In this document: piece after piece, positions 46,565 through 59,819 of the stretch
Layout: each line of letters begins with the position of its first letter
How positions within the stretch are numbered: position 1 is the first letter of the stretch
Program-made: the position numbers and the translations under genes
NCBI GenBank assembly: GCA_037833965.1
Contig: AP031352.1
Location: forward strand, 7,110,501-7,174,500
From: Marchantia polymorpha subsp. ruderalis
Taxonomy: Eukaryota > Streptophyta > Marchantiopsida > Marchantiales > Marchantiaceae
Length of the DNA stretch: 64,000 bases
Reading direction: 5' to 3'
The notes under the pieces: generated by a model
Seen by the model: the letters and a program-made list of their open reading frames with translations, nothing else
What the model was told of the DNA's origin: nothing
Database searches by the model: none

Positions 46565-48061
46565 ATGGCTCACAACATTCCAATGGACCTGAGGATGGCA
46601 AGATCGCTGCTTGAGTTCAAAAAACGGGATGACGAGTTCGAGGAGAATGTAATAGAAAACATCCTGTCCAGGATTCCGTTCCCGTACATTTTTAAGACTT
46701 GTATCCTATCCCGGCACTGGTTCTCCAAATTCCACCTTGCCGCTCGATTCCGTACTTCTTTCCACGAGAAAATCATCCGCTTCAGCCACACCTGGCGATC
46801 CTACTGTCCTGCTTTTGTCAGAATTGTAAAGGAGCCTTCTAGCATTGTTCCGACTCCTACGGGGAAAGTTCGAGACTCGAGGTACGAGGTGGTGTGTTTT
46901 GATAAACTGCTCAACGGCTGGAAGATTTTCCCGAGATTGGATGTGCCGATATCTATTAGAAACAAGGCACAAGGTTGCAATTATTACCTGTCCGTAGGGG
47001 GCTGTTTACTGGCCTTCAGTTTTAAGCAATCTGAATCGCAAGAAATCAAAATCCTTATAGTCAACTGGCTGACAGGATGTTGGAGGCACATGCTAACTCC
47101 TGAACTTCTAGGGGCGCCAGGCTCCGGATTAAGTTGTGGAGGAGACTGGGACGTGCTCATACTTCCATTCGGGCCCTCCAGCTACAAACTCGTGGTGAAC
47201 AACATTGTCATAGAAGCGAATGATCAATGCAATTTGGTTTATTTGTCGGATCATATTTATGACTCTCAGACGAAGATGTGGATAAACCCTCGAACTCCAG
47301 TAAGCAATTCCATGGCAGAGTGCTTCCACCTCTCCCCTTACAGTGCATGTCTGGGCAATCTTCTGTTTCGGCTGTGGATACCACTCGAGGCCACAAGAAT
47401 AGAGACCAAGAACAGCATTATAATCATGGAAACAGATGTCGTCCAAGGAGTCAGTTTTGAAACAATTTTTCCCGGACAGCGACGCAAACCGACTTTATTT
47501 GGCGGTCTGTTCCATTGTGCTTCAGCTGTGTACATGGTGCTAACAGAAGCTCAGGACCAGGGACCCGGCTCGAGTGTGTGCGAGCCACCTCCAAAGGGTC
47601 GCAGGGCTCGCGATCCTCCTTTAGATCTGGATTACATACGATCTAAGCTTGCTGCTGCCAATCCGAGCTTCGAGGATGCACGAGCCGGGCTAGCTGCAAT
47701 ATCTTCTGCTAATGCCGTTCGGGCTCAAATTTTTATATATCGACCGGACATATCTGAAGTCTTCCCGATTTCAGAGAGTCCGCCACATATAACCTTATAC
47801 AAAGAGACAACAATGGCAGCGGATGGAGAGAGTATATTTTTTATCGGGCCTCGCGTGCAAGGGCATGAAGTCTCCGGGTCAAAGATCATAACGAGAAGAT
47901 TTTTGTCCAGTTTCAGAGTTGACGATCCTCAAGGAGGCTGGAGCATTCATCCTCCTTTCCCTGAATTGCGTCGACCATCCAGTCCGGAGGGCCCAAATTT
48001 TACTCGTTGGGAACGATTTTTCTCCTTTCATCCGGGCCAGAACCCGTTTGTGATGCCTTGA
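46565..48061 (+). CDS. F-box-like protein, single exon, 498 aa
   Basis: An F-box-like motif lies at residues about 27-60 (ENVIENILSRIPFPYIFKTC, then ILSRHWFSKF), the SKP1-binding part of SCF ubiquitin ligases. The rest (about residues 110-490) has Trp/Gly-spaced strand-like segments of the kind seen in plant F-box/kelch or F-box-associated proteins, but no clear kelch repeat. The ATG is the first in the frame. A GTAAGC donor-like site follows three bases after the stop, so a 3'-UTR intron is possible. The target is unknown. Confidence 0.75.
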   Translation: MAHNIPMDLRMARSLLEFKKRDDEFEENVIENILSRIPFPYIFKTCILSRHWFSKFHLAARFRTSFHEKIIRFSHTWRSYCPAFVRIVKEPSSIVPTPTGKVRDSRYEVVCFDKLLNGWKIFPRLDVPISIRNKAQGCNYYLSVGGCLLAFSFKQSESQEIKILIVNWLTGCWRHMLTPELLGAPGSGLSCGGDWDVLILPFGPSSYKLVVNNIVIEANDQCNLVYLSDHIYDSQTKMWINPRTPVSNSMAECFHLSPYSACLGNLLFRLWIPLEATRIETKNSIIIMETDVVQGVSFETIFPGQRRKPTLFGGLFHCASAVYMVLTEAQDQGPGSSVCEPPPKGRRARDPPLDLDYIRSKLAAANPSFEDARAGLAAISSANAVRAQIFIYRPDISEVFPISESPPHITLYKETTMAADGESIFFIGPRVQGHEVSGSKIITRRFLSSFRVDDPQGGWSIHPPFPELRRPSSPEGPNFTRWERFFSFHPGQNPFVMP

Positions 48062-51000
48062 TAGGTAAGCCAGAAATATGACTCTGTCAAACGTGGGATT
48101 CTGCTCGCAAGGCGGTCAGGGGTGGGGCACCATTCTTGATGTTGATTCTAGATTCAGTCAAATGTCACCTTCTACGTAGTATCTTTTCGATCTTTCAGAT
48201 TTGCAAAGTATGCCTTTCTAGCTAGGCTGTACGACCTTGAGATTGACAGCCAGCATTTACCTTAATTTAATACATGTTATTCTCTTGCAGTAGAGTTGGT
48301 CTGTCTACTTCAACATTTTTCTAGGCACAAGAAAAATCAAATTCTTTAAGACTATCCCGTACGTTTTCCGTTTGTATTTCACCACCATTCTCGTCTACAT
48401 GCAGGAAACTTTTACTGCACTTGACTGTAAAGGGTTGCAGATTTTCAGAATGCACAATTTCAACACAGCTTATACAACTGCATGGAGGCGTATTGAAATC
48501 ATTGATTCATAGAGATGTGACAAACAACTCTTTGAGGTTTTTGTCAGATAGTTATATGTTATAGTTTGTCAGATGCTTGTATATACCATTCATGAGAAAA
48601 TCGCGTAGTGGCTCAAGTTGTAATAAGAGTTGTAACCAGAGAGCTCTAAGTTGCCACAGAAACCAGAGAGCAAGAATTTCGTTTGAACTTTTGATCGTGA
48701 ACGATCCCGTTTCCGAAGAGATTTTCAAACAATTATCTTCTCGATCAGTAAAACTACATGATGTTCCTCAGCTCCAAATTCGATATTCATCGTCTTGAGA
48801 AAAATACTAGAAGTTCTTATCACTAATATGAAGTCCCCATGAACTTTAACTCATATGATCATATGAATTTGAGAAAAGAAGATGACTGTCGCAGCTCGTA
48901 ATCAAATGGTTGCTCGCTAGTTTTTGATGTTCCACTTTCTCTTTTAGGTGACTACGAGTATTTAGACCCAAAAGAGATCTGTACCATCATTAAGATGTAC
49001 AGATTTATTCGAAGAAGGTGAATACTTCAGAACTCGATCTCCTTTTGTGCCTTATCTGAAACATTTGTCTTTCAATAATCATATGCAATAAACAATGCCA
49101 CCTGGATTTTGAACTAAGTGAGTTTATATTAGAATCTGTAGAAATATAATGTGAGGATGATTCATCAGCTGAAGGGACGTGATGGATACGAACAATCTCA
49201 TCGATTCTGGAAGCATGCGAAACACTTGTCTAATTTCACCTGTAATACGTCGTAGAAGCGTTTGCCTCCCATCCACCACCTTCAGAAGATCGCCATCCAG
49301 GAGACTCGATTTTTCTCCATAAGACGTGAACCACAAGCAATGTTTCATCTTCATGAACAAGTCGGTAGTGCAGTCTGATGGAACCTTTGCGATGCTGTAA
49401 TTGGAGAGAACGTAGTGTGAACTCGGGGCTTCTTCGGTGCTGTTATCGGGTTTACATTAACTTGTGTCCTGAAAATCGAGACAGCTTCATACTTTCTCTG
49501 GGTTTTGCGGTAGGTGATAATTGGGGGAATGTACCGATCCTTGATCCTAGGCGTCTTAAGTACTCTCTTCCTTTTGGAGCAGAGTAAACATAATCCGGTG
49601 TAAAATACATAAATGGTAGGTATGTTCTTGTGAATTAGTAGATCTGTCAAGTACGATCTGTCTTTGGTAGTGGCAGATTAATGTGTAAATTATAGGGTGC
49701 TCAGGGAGCTGCCTCAGTAAAACGGATGTTTTGCTCACGCGTTTTGTAAATTGGAGCTGGGCTGTACAGCAGAGAGAAATCGAAGTTTTTAAACTCCAAG
49801 TGGCATGCGAGTTATGTCCTTTATTTATTCTCGTCAAGTCGAGTCGCGTTGATCGCTGTGTGGATTCTCGAGAAAGTGGAACTGTACTCGGTCCGTATGT
49901 CTTTAGTGTGACCGACGGTGGAGGGTCTCTCGCTTCCACCGGAGGCAGTGTGCCATCGAGTTTGGACCGTCGTCACCGAGCCTGGCCTTCGCGGGAGCTC
50001 GGATCCAGTCCTGTATTTGCCTTGACTGCTGCCGAAGGCCAAAGAGAGAACACTGTCTTGCCAGTGAATAGAGTTCGCTACCAACGTTTTACTTGTCAAT
50101 CTGGCGATGAATTGACATTGTTTCCGTAAAGGAGATGGACTGACAAAAAATTTGCTTGGCGGTATTATGGTGAGGTTCTTTATCGTCATTGTTCATGAAC
50201 TTCCGAAATTGGGAAGGTACTCTATCAAGAAATTCATATAATATTGCAAACATTTGAAAAAGGTTATTTTCATTTTTACTACAGAAACTTTGACTGAATG
50301 CGATAGTTCAGAATGTGATATGACTTGCGATATGTAAATAAAACTCAAAAACCTACTCATCTTCAAAGTCTAAGCATCAGATTCTTATCAGATATGATGC
50401 ACTTTGATGCAAGACGATTGGTAACGAAGATAGAGGTCATTCATTCTGCTTTTTGTGTGATGTGGTGAAAAGAAGCAGATTGGTTGTTAAGAAAAGGACG
50501 TTGAGCCAAATGTTCTGAAGTGCTATATAGATTATTTATTTATTTATTATCTATTAATAATAATAGATAATTGACTCGAGTTCGAGAAAAGATTCTCAAA
50601 ATTGCTCGTACACTACAACTTTGAAAAAATAAATAATATTATGTGGAAGCCTAAAAATGATATTCATGTTCGAATATTTAAAAATGACAAATAAAATTAA
50701 TAAAAATTCTTCGGACGCTAAATACTTATAACATACAGATCTACAACTTTGAAGTAGATGTTATTATCAGAAATGCAGAATCTGTATGATACTAATACAA
50801 TCATTTTCAAAATATAGTTATTTGTTTCAATTGATCTTTAAATTTTTGGCGTACTTGTCTAGTTACATGAACATAAGACTTTCCACCGTGATAGTGATCT
50901 TCTTAATAGTAGGAATACATTAAGTTGAGCGTGATAGGGCCTGAAGAAAATCATTCACTTAATATCTAACCTTGATTTTGAATGCTCCTGCTGTAATGTT

Positions 51001-51947
51001 TTTCAACTTTCTCTCGTAGTTTACTTTCCTCGAACAATGTGTCAAGTTTTGTAGCTATTGAGGGACAAGGACTACATACTTCCTTTTTGGATTTACCTGC
51101 TTGTTGCTTGTTGGATTATGGCACAAAGCTTTCAACTGCGTAAGAGCGGGTTGATGCAAAAAGTCACACCTATCCTTCAGTTTAACCCCTCGTCTAGGGT
51201 CAAAGTCTTCGATTTCCTTGGCTTTTTTTCCAGGACACCCGTGGACTTCAAAGGGATTTACTGTCCAACCTGCTGGATGCTTCACAGGAACGAAGGTGAA
51301 AGGAATGTCATTGCACTAAACCCGTCGAACATAAGTCGCCCAATAAGACTTGGGGGCCGACAATCGATTGATTCCAATATTTAACGATTGGCCAAGGACC
51401 GGAAGCATGTACAATTCGTACGCATGCAGTAAGGTCGTTACCATGAACGTCCACACATTGCCGCAAGATTCCTCATAAAAGTAGCGGCAATAACTCATAT
51501 AGAATGTTTTATAGATATTTATGTTCTTCCATTGCTTTGTGCGAACTTTACAATACTAGAGGAATCATGTTCGTGTATGTAGCCCTCCTTTCACGAGTCA
51601 GAGGGGGCTCATCTTTCGACACACGCGCAATGGAAAAGGGAGAAGTCCTCAAATAAGAATCTGCTCTGCTTTCCAATTGAATATAAAAGAAGTAAAGCAT
51701 AATCAATCCAATGACACTCTATGGATCCTCTACTGAACGTAGATTTGGTCCTTAGGGACCTTCAATATGACTGGGTAAAAATTCCTCTGCTATATACACT
51801 CATCAATTAACTCCGCTCAAAAAATCTCTTAAAAAATTGATAGACCCCTTTCTCTCGTGGATCTGATTGTCGAGAACGTCTACAATCCTGGTATGCTACA
51901 AATATTTACAAAGTTCTGGGCTGCGGGGACTGACTCTCTGCCTGCTA
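48062..51947. other. Intergenic DNA, no supported gene
   Basis: Frames at 49351-50189 overlap on both strands and match nothing I know. A minus-strand frame at about 51055-51306 reads protein-like (HPAGWTVNPFEVHGCPG, then DFDPRRGVKL) but is short and unrecognised. A perfect 11-bp inverted repeat (ATTATCTATTA, 4-nt loop) lies at 50546-50571. Confidence 0.4.
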
Positions 51948-54228
51948 TTAGCTCTGCAGCTTTCTGGGCGAGGCTTCTGAATCAATGCCGGGATCCAACT
52001 TCTGCTTGAAATCGGCTAATCTTTCGTACAAGGGTCTGAGTCTCAGAGTCAAGATGACGTCGACGACAAATCCAAGCGCTAAAACTACAGACATGCTTAT
52101 GAATAGAAGCTCAAAGCAGTGTGAGCCGTAACATTCTGTTTCACCGACAGCCGTGAACCTGGTGGAACTCAGCAAATCTCCCCAAATCACATTCTGCTTC
52201 GAAAGCGGCAAAGAATCGCTGTCGCTCATGTCGGGCCAGTCCGAATCGGCCGTTCGCCGTGATTCGAAATCGTATATGTATCCTGCCAGGTAAGAGAAGA
52301 GGAACGAACCCAGTGACATGTCGAGATTCAAGACATTGTATATAACTCCGAAACTCTTCAGTCCGAACATCTCCGAGGCGACTGGAACCATGATCGTCAC
52401 ATGGAAGCCGAAGCAGCATCCGACGATTATAGACCCGATGTGCAAAGCCCCCGGAACAGGAAATGCCAGAATCAAGTATCCGACTATCATGAGGACTTTG
52501 GAGGCAGCCATCCACGCCGTCCTTGGAATTCCTCTGGACCTGGAATGCGAGAAAAAAAATCGTCATGAGAAGGCGTTTGGACAGATAGAGATCGGAAAGG
52601 ATCCAGCAAACAGAAAGGATCGAGGCTTCTGACTCGGTGATGAGTTACTGAGTTTGTGAGCTCACCTGTAATAATACTCCGAAAGAGTGCCAGAGATGAG
52701 CCGGCCGAAGAAACCGAATATACTTATCAACGAGACGAACATCGTCACGTCGCTGTACCCGAGGGATCCTCCGATCTGAGCGACGTTGTTGATGGTGGCC
52801 ATGCCTGCGCCGACTCCCGTGAAGAATCCGAGAAAGAGAAGCCAGAAATCGAGCGACATCGAAGCTTGCCAGAAGGAGTAGTTGTCGCCCAACTGCTTGC
52901 CCCGGCAGTGCGAGGTCTCTTCCTCCTCGTCGTCCGCGCATCTCTTCTGGTCCACGACGAGATCTTGATTGACATGCTGAGCTTCGGCTGCTGCGGTCAC
53001 GAATTTGTGCAACAGTGGCTCCGTTGTGTCATCGGTGGGCTCTGGGGACCTGTAGAAGCTCGTTCGCTTCTTTTCAGTTTTCCGCAGTCGGAACCAGTTG
53101 TGCACGAAGAGCTTCGCCGGGACGATGATGGGAGAGAGGATGAACACCATCAGAATCCAAGCTAAGCCCTGCTTGACGGAAGGGGAGAGATTTTCTGCCG
53201 ACAGGGTGTAGCCCAGCAGGTAGACGGCGATGGCGACGGCGGCGATGTTGAGGGAGTTGAAGCACGACTGCTCCTCCAGATCTTCTTCGGGACCCGTGGA
53301 GACGGGGACCTCGCGCAGAAAGATTGCACCGATCATGCAAGTGAACAGCGGGACGAAAGCCAGAAGGAGAACGAATGCGGAGCTGGACCCGGTGAAGAGA
53401 GACGAGCAAATGACCGTGAAGATGGCTGTGCTCAGGCCCACGAAGCCCTTGAGAATGCCAGTCACCGGGCCCCTGCTCTGAGGAAAGTTGCGCAGACATG
53501 TCGTCAGGCACGCCGTGTTCATCCATGTGCTGCTGTTGCCTCCCAAGAACATCACTATGCACATCTGCAACAGGCACAACGAGTCCAGGATCAGAATCAC
53601 TCGCAGGTCAAATCTCTGTAATCGTCTAATCGACATCTCCTTAAACGCTACAGATCCTCGAGAGCGTCAGATTTCAGCTACAACTCTAAAAAATGGCCAA
53701 ATCAGGACATTCTGCCATCGCCCCTGCTTTATAACTTCTCGGGCTCCTGCCACTCTGATTCAAACAGAGCCCATTTTACATTACGACCTGGACTTCTGGA
53801 CACCAGATTCCTTCTCTACGTGATATGAACTTCAATTGCATTTGCTGAGAAAACAAGAAGAACATATCGAGGAGGAATGGAGAGTGTACTGTGTGTAGTA
53901 CCTGCCATAACGATGGGGGAGCTATGCGCTCGCTGATTATGAGCCAAGTCGAGCCGTAGCCCAGAAAACCCACACCTGCTCCTATGAGGAGAATAATTTG
54001 GGGAGGAAGGTATTCCGAGAGAAAGCCAGCCAGAAGTCCCACGCTTTTGCCTATATCTTTGGCAATGCTCAGCGAATTTAGCTCCACTTGACTGTACCCC
54101 ATAACATGCTTGAGATCGGAAGCATAGTTGGCGAATGTGTAATTGTTCCCCGCTATCGACTGCACCCATATCGCACATACAAATCCAACCCATTTGAACA
54201 TAATCCTTGCTGTTCTTGATTCTCCCAT
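51948..54228 (-). CDS. NFD4-like / nodulin-like MFS transporter, three exons, 605 aa
   Basis: Exons on the minus strand are 54228-53902, 53564-52666 and 52539-51948. Joins are CAG|GTACTA to TTGCAG|ATG and CAG|GTGAGC to TTCCAG|GTCC, and the frame is kept across both. Exon 1 holds the start of the nodulin-like domain (WVQSIAGNNYTFANYASDLK). Exon 2 begins with LGGNSSTWMNT and RNFPQSRGPVTGILKGFVGL, typical of NUCLEAR FUSION DEFECTIVE 4-type proteins, then a charged loop (DDEEEETSHC) and the second MFS half (FFTGVGAGMATINNVAQIGG). Exon 3 has the GFHVTIMVPVASEMFGLKSF block and last membrane spans, then a charged tail. About 12 membrane helices are expected; length fits the family. The substrate is unknown. 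A TATATATATA tract at about 54425-54434 could be its TATA region. Confidence 0.9.
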
Positions 54229-55386
54229 CTTGAACCTCTCTCGATTGCTTCTATTTCTTTTGGTTCTCCTTCTTCGCCGCTACAGATTCCCGCGGTCCTT
54301 CCAAGGAAGAGAGTTCCTGTGCACAATGTGCCCTTCGCAGGTCAGCAAAAAGGCTCTGCTCAACAACTACTAGACATGAGGACTTTACGCTCTCTGGACA
54401 ACAGAAACATCCGGATACTAAAAAATATATATATTTTTCTAAATCACACAATTCCTGTAGCTTGGAATCCAGCATCTGAACTTTCGCCTGTCTAAAATCT
54501 TATTTCAGTGCAACTCATATCTACGATTGTGACACGAGGTTTCAGCTTAAATACCTGGTCTCCAGGATCAAACTCAGCTCGTCTCTTGCTGTATCCCTCC
54601 TGGACGTGCCGCCCGAGTCCTCGACAAGTAAGTGATGGGACAAATCATACCATCATCACAGCTCGTGAAAATTTTATATCATCGCCGGAGTTCTCTCCTT
54701 CTGAGCGATTGATAGCCCACACGTATTTCTGTTCCACTCACCAACAGACGACCAGGACCCGTTCCCCCGTTCAATCTCTCCCGAATTATTCTGAGTGAGG
54801 CAGAGAGAGATCAAGAATGTCTGAAGGATAGGATCTTCACTGATGCGTTTGGTGTGTACTGCATCCGAAGAGCAGTCAGTCGTTCGGTTATCCTCTGAGC
54901 AGGTGGACGCTAATAAACACAGTCCTGTAGGTCCTTGAAGCACGATGAGAGCAGCTGCAGAGCAAGTACCGCGCCGGCTGAGTGACAGCATGAAAAAGCT
55001 TATCTCCTTTAGGCCATCGTCGTGAGAGCTCCGAATCAAATGCAAGACACTACATGACTGTGCTCTCATGCATACAAGTGTCAGCTGGTGTCTTCGAGAT
55101 TCTCAGCGGGGCTCCTCCTCTACCATATGAGTTAGTTGCACGAGTATCCGTCAAACCGGACCCCCTGTGCATGATTCTCTCGAGCGCCCCAGCTGCTTTT
55201 AACTTTCTAGCCATGCATCCCAAGTGTCTCACTACACCGGACACTGGCTCTCTCTCCGCCTATCCGATCCGGGTACCACCATCGTCGTCATCGTCGGGCA
55301 TTGTCACTTTTAATTCGCTCACGAAGTTCCGGTCGTTTCCAGTGTGAAAGTGTACGACCTGACCCGCAGCCACCCACCCCACCACC

Positions 55387-55415
55387 ACTCCTCCTCCTCC
55401 TTCTCCTCCTCCTCC
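55387..55415. repeat. (CTC)n-type pyrimidine microsatellite
   Basis: Runs of CTC/CTT triplets; on the minus strand they create an Arg-rich open frame that is not a gene. Confidence 0.85.
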
Positions 55416-55735
55416 GAATCCACCGCTCCCCTAATTCTCCCGCACCCCTGCTTGTGTACTTTTCCTCGCACCGGGCCCCATGAGCCTCCCTCAGAAACTC
55501 CCTCCCCCTGACAGCCCGCCTTCTCAGCAGCAAGTCAGTCCAGTAAGGTTTCATATCACGCTCACTGGACGAGCGCCTGCAAATTTCTCCTCCTCCGTGG
55601 ACCGAGCGAAGCAAAGCAAGCTTAGTCCGGGCAACCGAGTGCCGTTCCGCGACACAGTCTCCTCTGCCCTGGACTTTCCCCCCACGACAATACGACAACT
55701 CGACAACAGTTTCCAGTTACAGTCAGGTGAAATAT

Positions 55736-55786
55736 AGTAAAGTTAAGTTAAGAACAGTGAAGTAAGTTAAAGTAAAGTAAAGTAAA
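55736..55786. repeat. AGTAA/AGTTA pentanucleotide repeat tract
   Basis: Imperfect 5-bp units (AGTAA, AGTTA) repeat about ten times. Confidence 0.85.
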
Positions 55787-58553
55787 CGGAACTCGAAGGG
55801 AGGGGGAAAAGGACGGTGTTCCGGGCGTCCGTACAGCGAGAAGGGACAAGCTGAGTCGAAAGTACCAAACTGTTCGGCCTGAGGACTTCGAGGGGAGGGC
55901 AGCGGTACGTGGCCTTCCACACAAGCATGCAAGATGGTCGGATCAGGCGGACGTGTCGCTCCCATCGGAGCTTCACGACCATAGATCCACAGACGGAGGG
56001 ACACGCGCGCAATCCGCTGCTGTCATCCTGGTGGAGGTCGAGTTTCCGGAGGTCAGGTGTCGCCGCCGGATTGGCGGCTTATAAGCTCTGGTGGTCCTCT
56101 ACCTCCCCCACGAGCCTCCGACTTGCCATCGACGGACGGCTCATGGACTCGGACTCCAGAGGCCGGGATGGACTTCCAGGCCAACCCCCCTCTTTTCCTC
56201 CGTTAGTTCCCAGACAGGGCCTCCGGGGGGAGGAAGGGAGGGAGGGACCTGGTTCGTTAAACGCCGCAATCTCAGGCAAATCTGCAACGGAATGGCAGAG
56301 AAGAACGAAGTAAAATAGCAGAAAGTAGTGAAGATTCAAAAAAAAACGATGGGGCTAGTTTCCATAGTATCACAGAGGAAATAAATTAACATGTTAACCA
56401 TCTCGGTTCAGAATTTTCCACAAACATCCTTATTAATCATAAAGTTTGTATAGTTTTTATTCTATTGACATTATATATCACCTGAAAGTAGAACCACTTT
56501 TTGAAACTAAAATTTAGTGTTATCTTAACTACATTCTTTCGTGAACATATTGAACTGGATGTCCATGTTTTCTAATACTTTCGAAGTTAGAGTACAGATG
56601 TGAGCAATGTGCGCATAGCACTTTACTGGGAGATCTCGATCCACTTGCGGATAATTTCCTTTTGTGGGACGTATCTAATATCAGTAACCACCCTGGTCTA
56701 TTTATACATGGGTAACCAATTTCGTTCTTGGAACGTCCGGTTCTTCGCGACTCCATGCGCGGTATGTCAGTGGGAGGCCACGTTCCATGTAATGAACGGA
56801 CGGACGGAGTCGGCTCTGGGAATGATTCTGGCGGATCGAGCCCTTCTATTTTTGTCTGGTGTCGAGAAGTGGAATGCAATTCCAAAGAGAACGAAGTGTC
56901 GTGCTATTTCCAATGGAGATGCTCGAAAGATGCGGGAATATGCTCCACTATTAAGTTGTGAGAGGAGGCATGTCGTTGACAGCTCGGGGGAGAGAAGATG
57001 CACTCTGGTGCACAGAATCGGAGATCGTTTCGTATCCAGATGTGGGCAAAAGTGCTGCCCTGAGGGCGGGACGTCATTCATGTCAACGGAAGATTGCGCA
57101 TGCATCGTAATTAAAATATGCGAGCGGTGAGCCCTGTAATGGCGTCTGGCCCATGAGCTGGCTGGCCCACAAGCAATTTCCTGTTGTTTGTTGGATTCTT
57201 TCCTTGGAGCTTCAGGTTCTTCAAGTACAGAATCTCTGTCCTTGGTCTCGACTCTAGTTCCAACATCGCCCAGGAGATATGTTTGTGGCGTTGTCTCTCA
57301 CGAAACTTTCAAAAGGTTGAGCTTAATTCGCCAGGCAGATTATTGTATTCCTACGCTAACCCCAAGGATGCAACGTATGACATGTTTTGTTGCGGTCAAC
57401 GCTCGAGCTGTCGAGATTTTCCTGCCCATAGAGTAGTCATCGATGTAGTGAGTAACCTGAGCTTTCCAGATTTTGCTGTAACGTGCAGCCGTCATCAATT
57501 GAAAAACTTGCTGATAAAATGCTCAAGGACCCTACCTGGAGCCGGGACCTCTCGAAGACGAGGCCTCGGCACCCACCTAGAGAAGTTCCCTACCTACCCA
57601 TCGCCCTCCGACCTTCTGGGATGGGTACAAGTGCCATCTCCGAAATGTACTGGCAGATATCCTCGAACGATATGGCTCCTGATCATCGACTTCCTAGACG
57701 CCAAAATCAAAATTCTGATGACGAATCCATCTGAGGAACCATCGTCGAAAGGACTGACGCGTTCGGAAGGGACAGCTCAAAGCTTCCCTTGAGCCCTCCT
57801 CCCTCACCCTCATGGTATTGGAAGTTTTTTCCGCTGGCAAAATATGAACTGACATTTATAGCAGTACAGCCAAACTGCACTTTATGTCAATGACATGTGG
57901 TCAAAGTACTGTAAGCGAGTTTATCAAGTTCCAGCAGCAAGTGTCATTCAGAAGAGACATAAAATGAGTGTCGTGAAGGAGGCCGTCTGGAATTTGTTCA
58001 TACATCTCTCTTTCAGAACTGTTTTAAATGTACGTCGTTGATTGACTGAAAAGACTGAAGCGACAACAAAATTGTATACTAACAGGGATTTATATACAGA
58101 AAGTTTTGTTTGCAGAGCCCCGAATTCCTGCCTTGCAGTCACAACCTCACGCGGAAAATGGAATATGGTGCTGAATATTTGCGTGAAACATGAGTATATT
58201 TCAAACTGAATATTTTTCGATAGCTATCGAATTCTTGAATAAGACCTCCCCACCTTCTCATGTCTCAGAACATGTATAACAGAAAATGTAGTGAACCCAT
58301 TGCAAAGCACGCGCATTGGTTTAAAACTTTGTTTATCGCGAAGATACCATGCAATCTCATCATACAGCCAAGAGGCTGTAAAGATGTTCGAGGAATAGAA
58401 AAGAAACATTCAGCACGGCATTTGGTTTTCAAAAAGGGCTGTTTCTGAAAAGAATAGATAAGTCTTTTCGATATTATGGGGGATGCAACAATAACACTCA
58501 AATTCGGTTGTATGCACTGCATATGTAGGAGTGTGTAAATCTTAATCAAACTA

Positions 58554-58588
58554 CATCTTGTGGTGGTCTTCATAGAGACCACAAGATG
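58554..58588. repeat. 11-bp inverted repeat CATCTTGTGGT, 13-nt loop
   Basis: Perfect arms 58554-58564 and 58578-58588. Confidence 0.85.
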
Positions 58589-59819
58589 GTTCTAAGCTCT
58601 AAGCATTCATGGTTTTATCAGCTGAAAACGTCATCTCTCACAACATCATACCAAAATTGGCTTTTATGTATATTTAGAGTAATCAAGTTTCATATAAAAA
58701 AATAAAAAACATTGCATATAAAGCTCATATTCATGTTTATCTAGAGTTTCATCGCTATATCATCGGAATAAAGAAAATAATAGTTAAATCCATTAATTTC
58801 ATCTCATAGTATTATAACAACACACAAAAACTTCCAAAAAAACATATGTCTACAAGTTCTATTGAGTAAAGATTGCATGTTTTAAATGTAAATATGTATG
58901 AGCCACATCATACTTCGTGATATGCCAAAATAAATGAGAGTTAAACTTCAAGTGAACACAACGATGCAACCAAATTCACATATAAGTTTGTGATTCATCC
59001 CTTATAAAATTTATTTTCTTTAAAAACACAAACTCAATACTGAAAACCTCAAAGTATGTGTCATCAAAAATTATGTCCAATTTTCTAATACTGTTAAAGT
59101 CTAATACTAGTTTAACTAACTAAGTTTACAATAGTTTGAAACAACTTGAACTTCGTAAATTCATAAAAAACTTAAATCTGATTCAAATCTTAGAATGTGT
59201 TATTTTTATCAACAATATGATTCATTTGCAAAATAAATTGATCTATTCTAACATAATCTTTTTTAACAGAATAAAATTATTTTGTAGCCAAAACATGATA
59301 GAGTAAATATTATTAATGCAACTATGAGATGTGCAACAAGTATGTTGCATCCTACAAGCAAGTATTTTTGTAACCATCTTTAGTTAGTTATAATTAAAAT
59401 AGAAAATACTCAATATGAAGTTATAATTACTTTATGATGCACTAGTCATAGTTGCTACGTCAACAATACACGTGTTTGATAGGTAGAGAGTATGTGTGTT
59501 TATTAACAGCACCACGTCAGTGATCTGTGTGCTTGTTAGTTAAAGATTGAATGTATTAGTAAGTGTGTTAATTGAGAGCGTCACGTCAGCACTCCGTGTG
59601 CTTTGTCGTATAATTTGCCATATCATTCATCAACTAGAAGTTGAATGGATAGTGGGAATGAGAATTTATTCCTAAGTACTTGTTGGTAAAAACTATATAA
59701 TGAAGATTAGAACCATTGTTGGTATAATCTCATCTTCAAGATTTATGTTTTAATCTTCAAGTGAACTTCTCTCTAAATCTTTAGTGTTACACTCAATTTA
59801 ACAGTATTGTAAAAAGTAC

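Larger units (their letters stand above)
54229..59819. other. Mixed low-complexity and unrecognised open frames
   Basis: 55.3-56.3 kb is GC-rich with pyrimidine and AGTAA repeats. Frames at 55480-55737 (85 codons, ending near a CAG|GTGAAA donor-like site, after a pyrimidine-rich leader), 56600-57130 (176) and 57184-57792 (202) have no known motif; the first might be a 5' exon. From 58.6 kb on the DNA is AT-rich and empty. A hairpin lies at 58554-58588. Confidence 0.35.

Noticed and set aside
49351..50189. Overlapping frames on both strands as a gene or retroelement piece
   Set aside because: No catalytic or domain motif could be read in any frame.
52656..53165. 169-codon plus-strand frame
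   Set aside because: Antisense shadow of exon 2 of the NFD4-like transporter.
57184..57792. 202-codon frame as a protein gene
   Set aside because: Three frames are open in the same place and none shows a known motif or credible splice partners.
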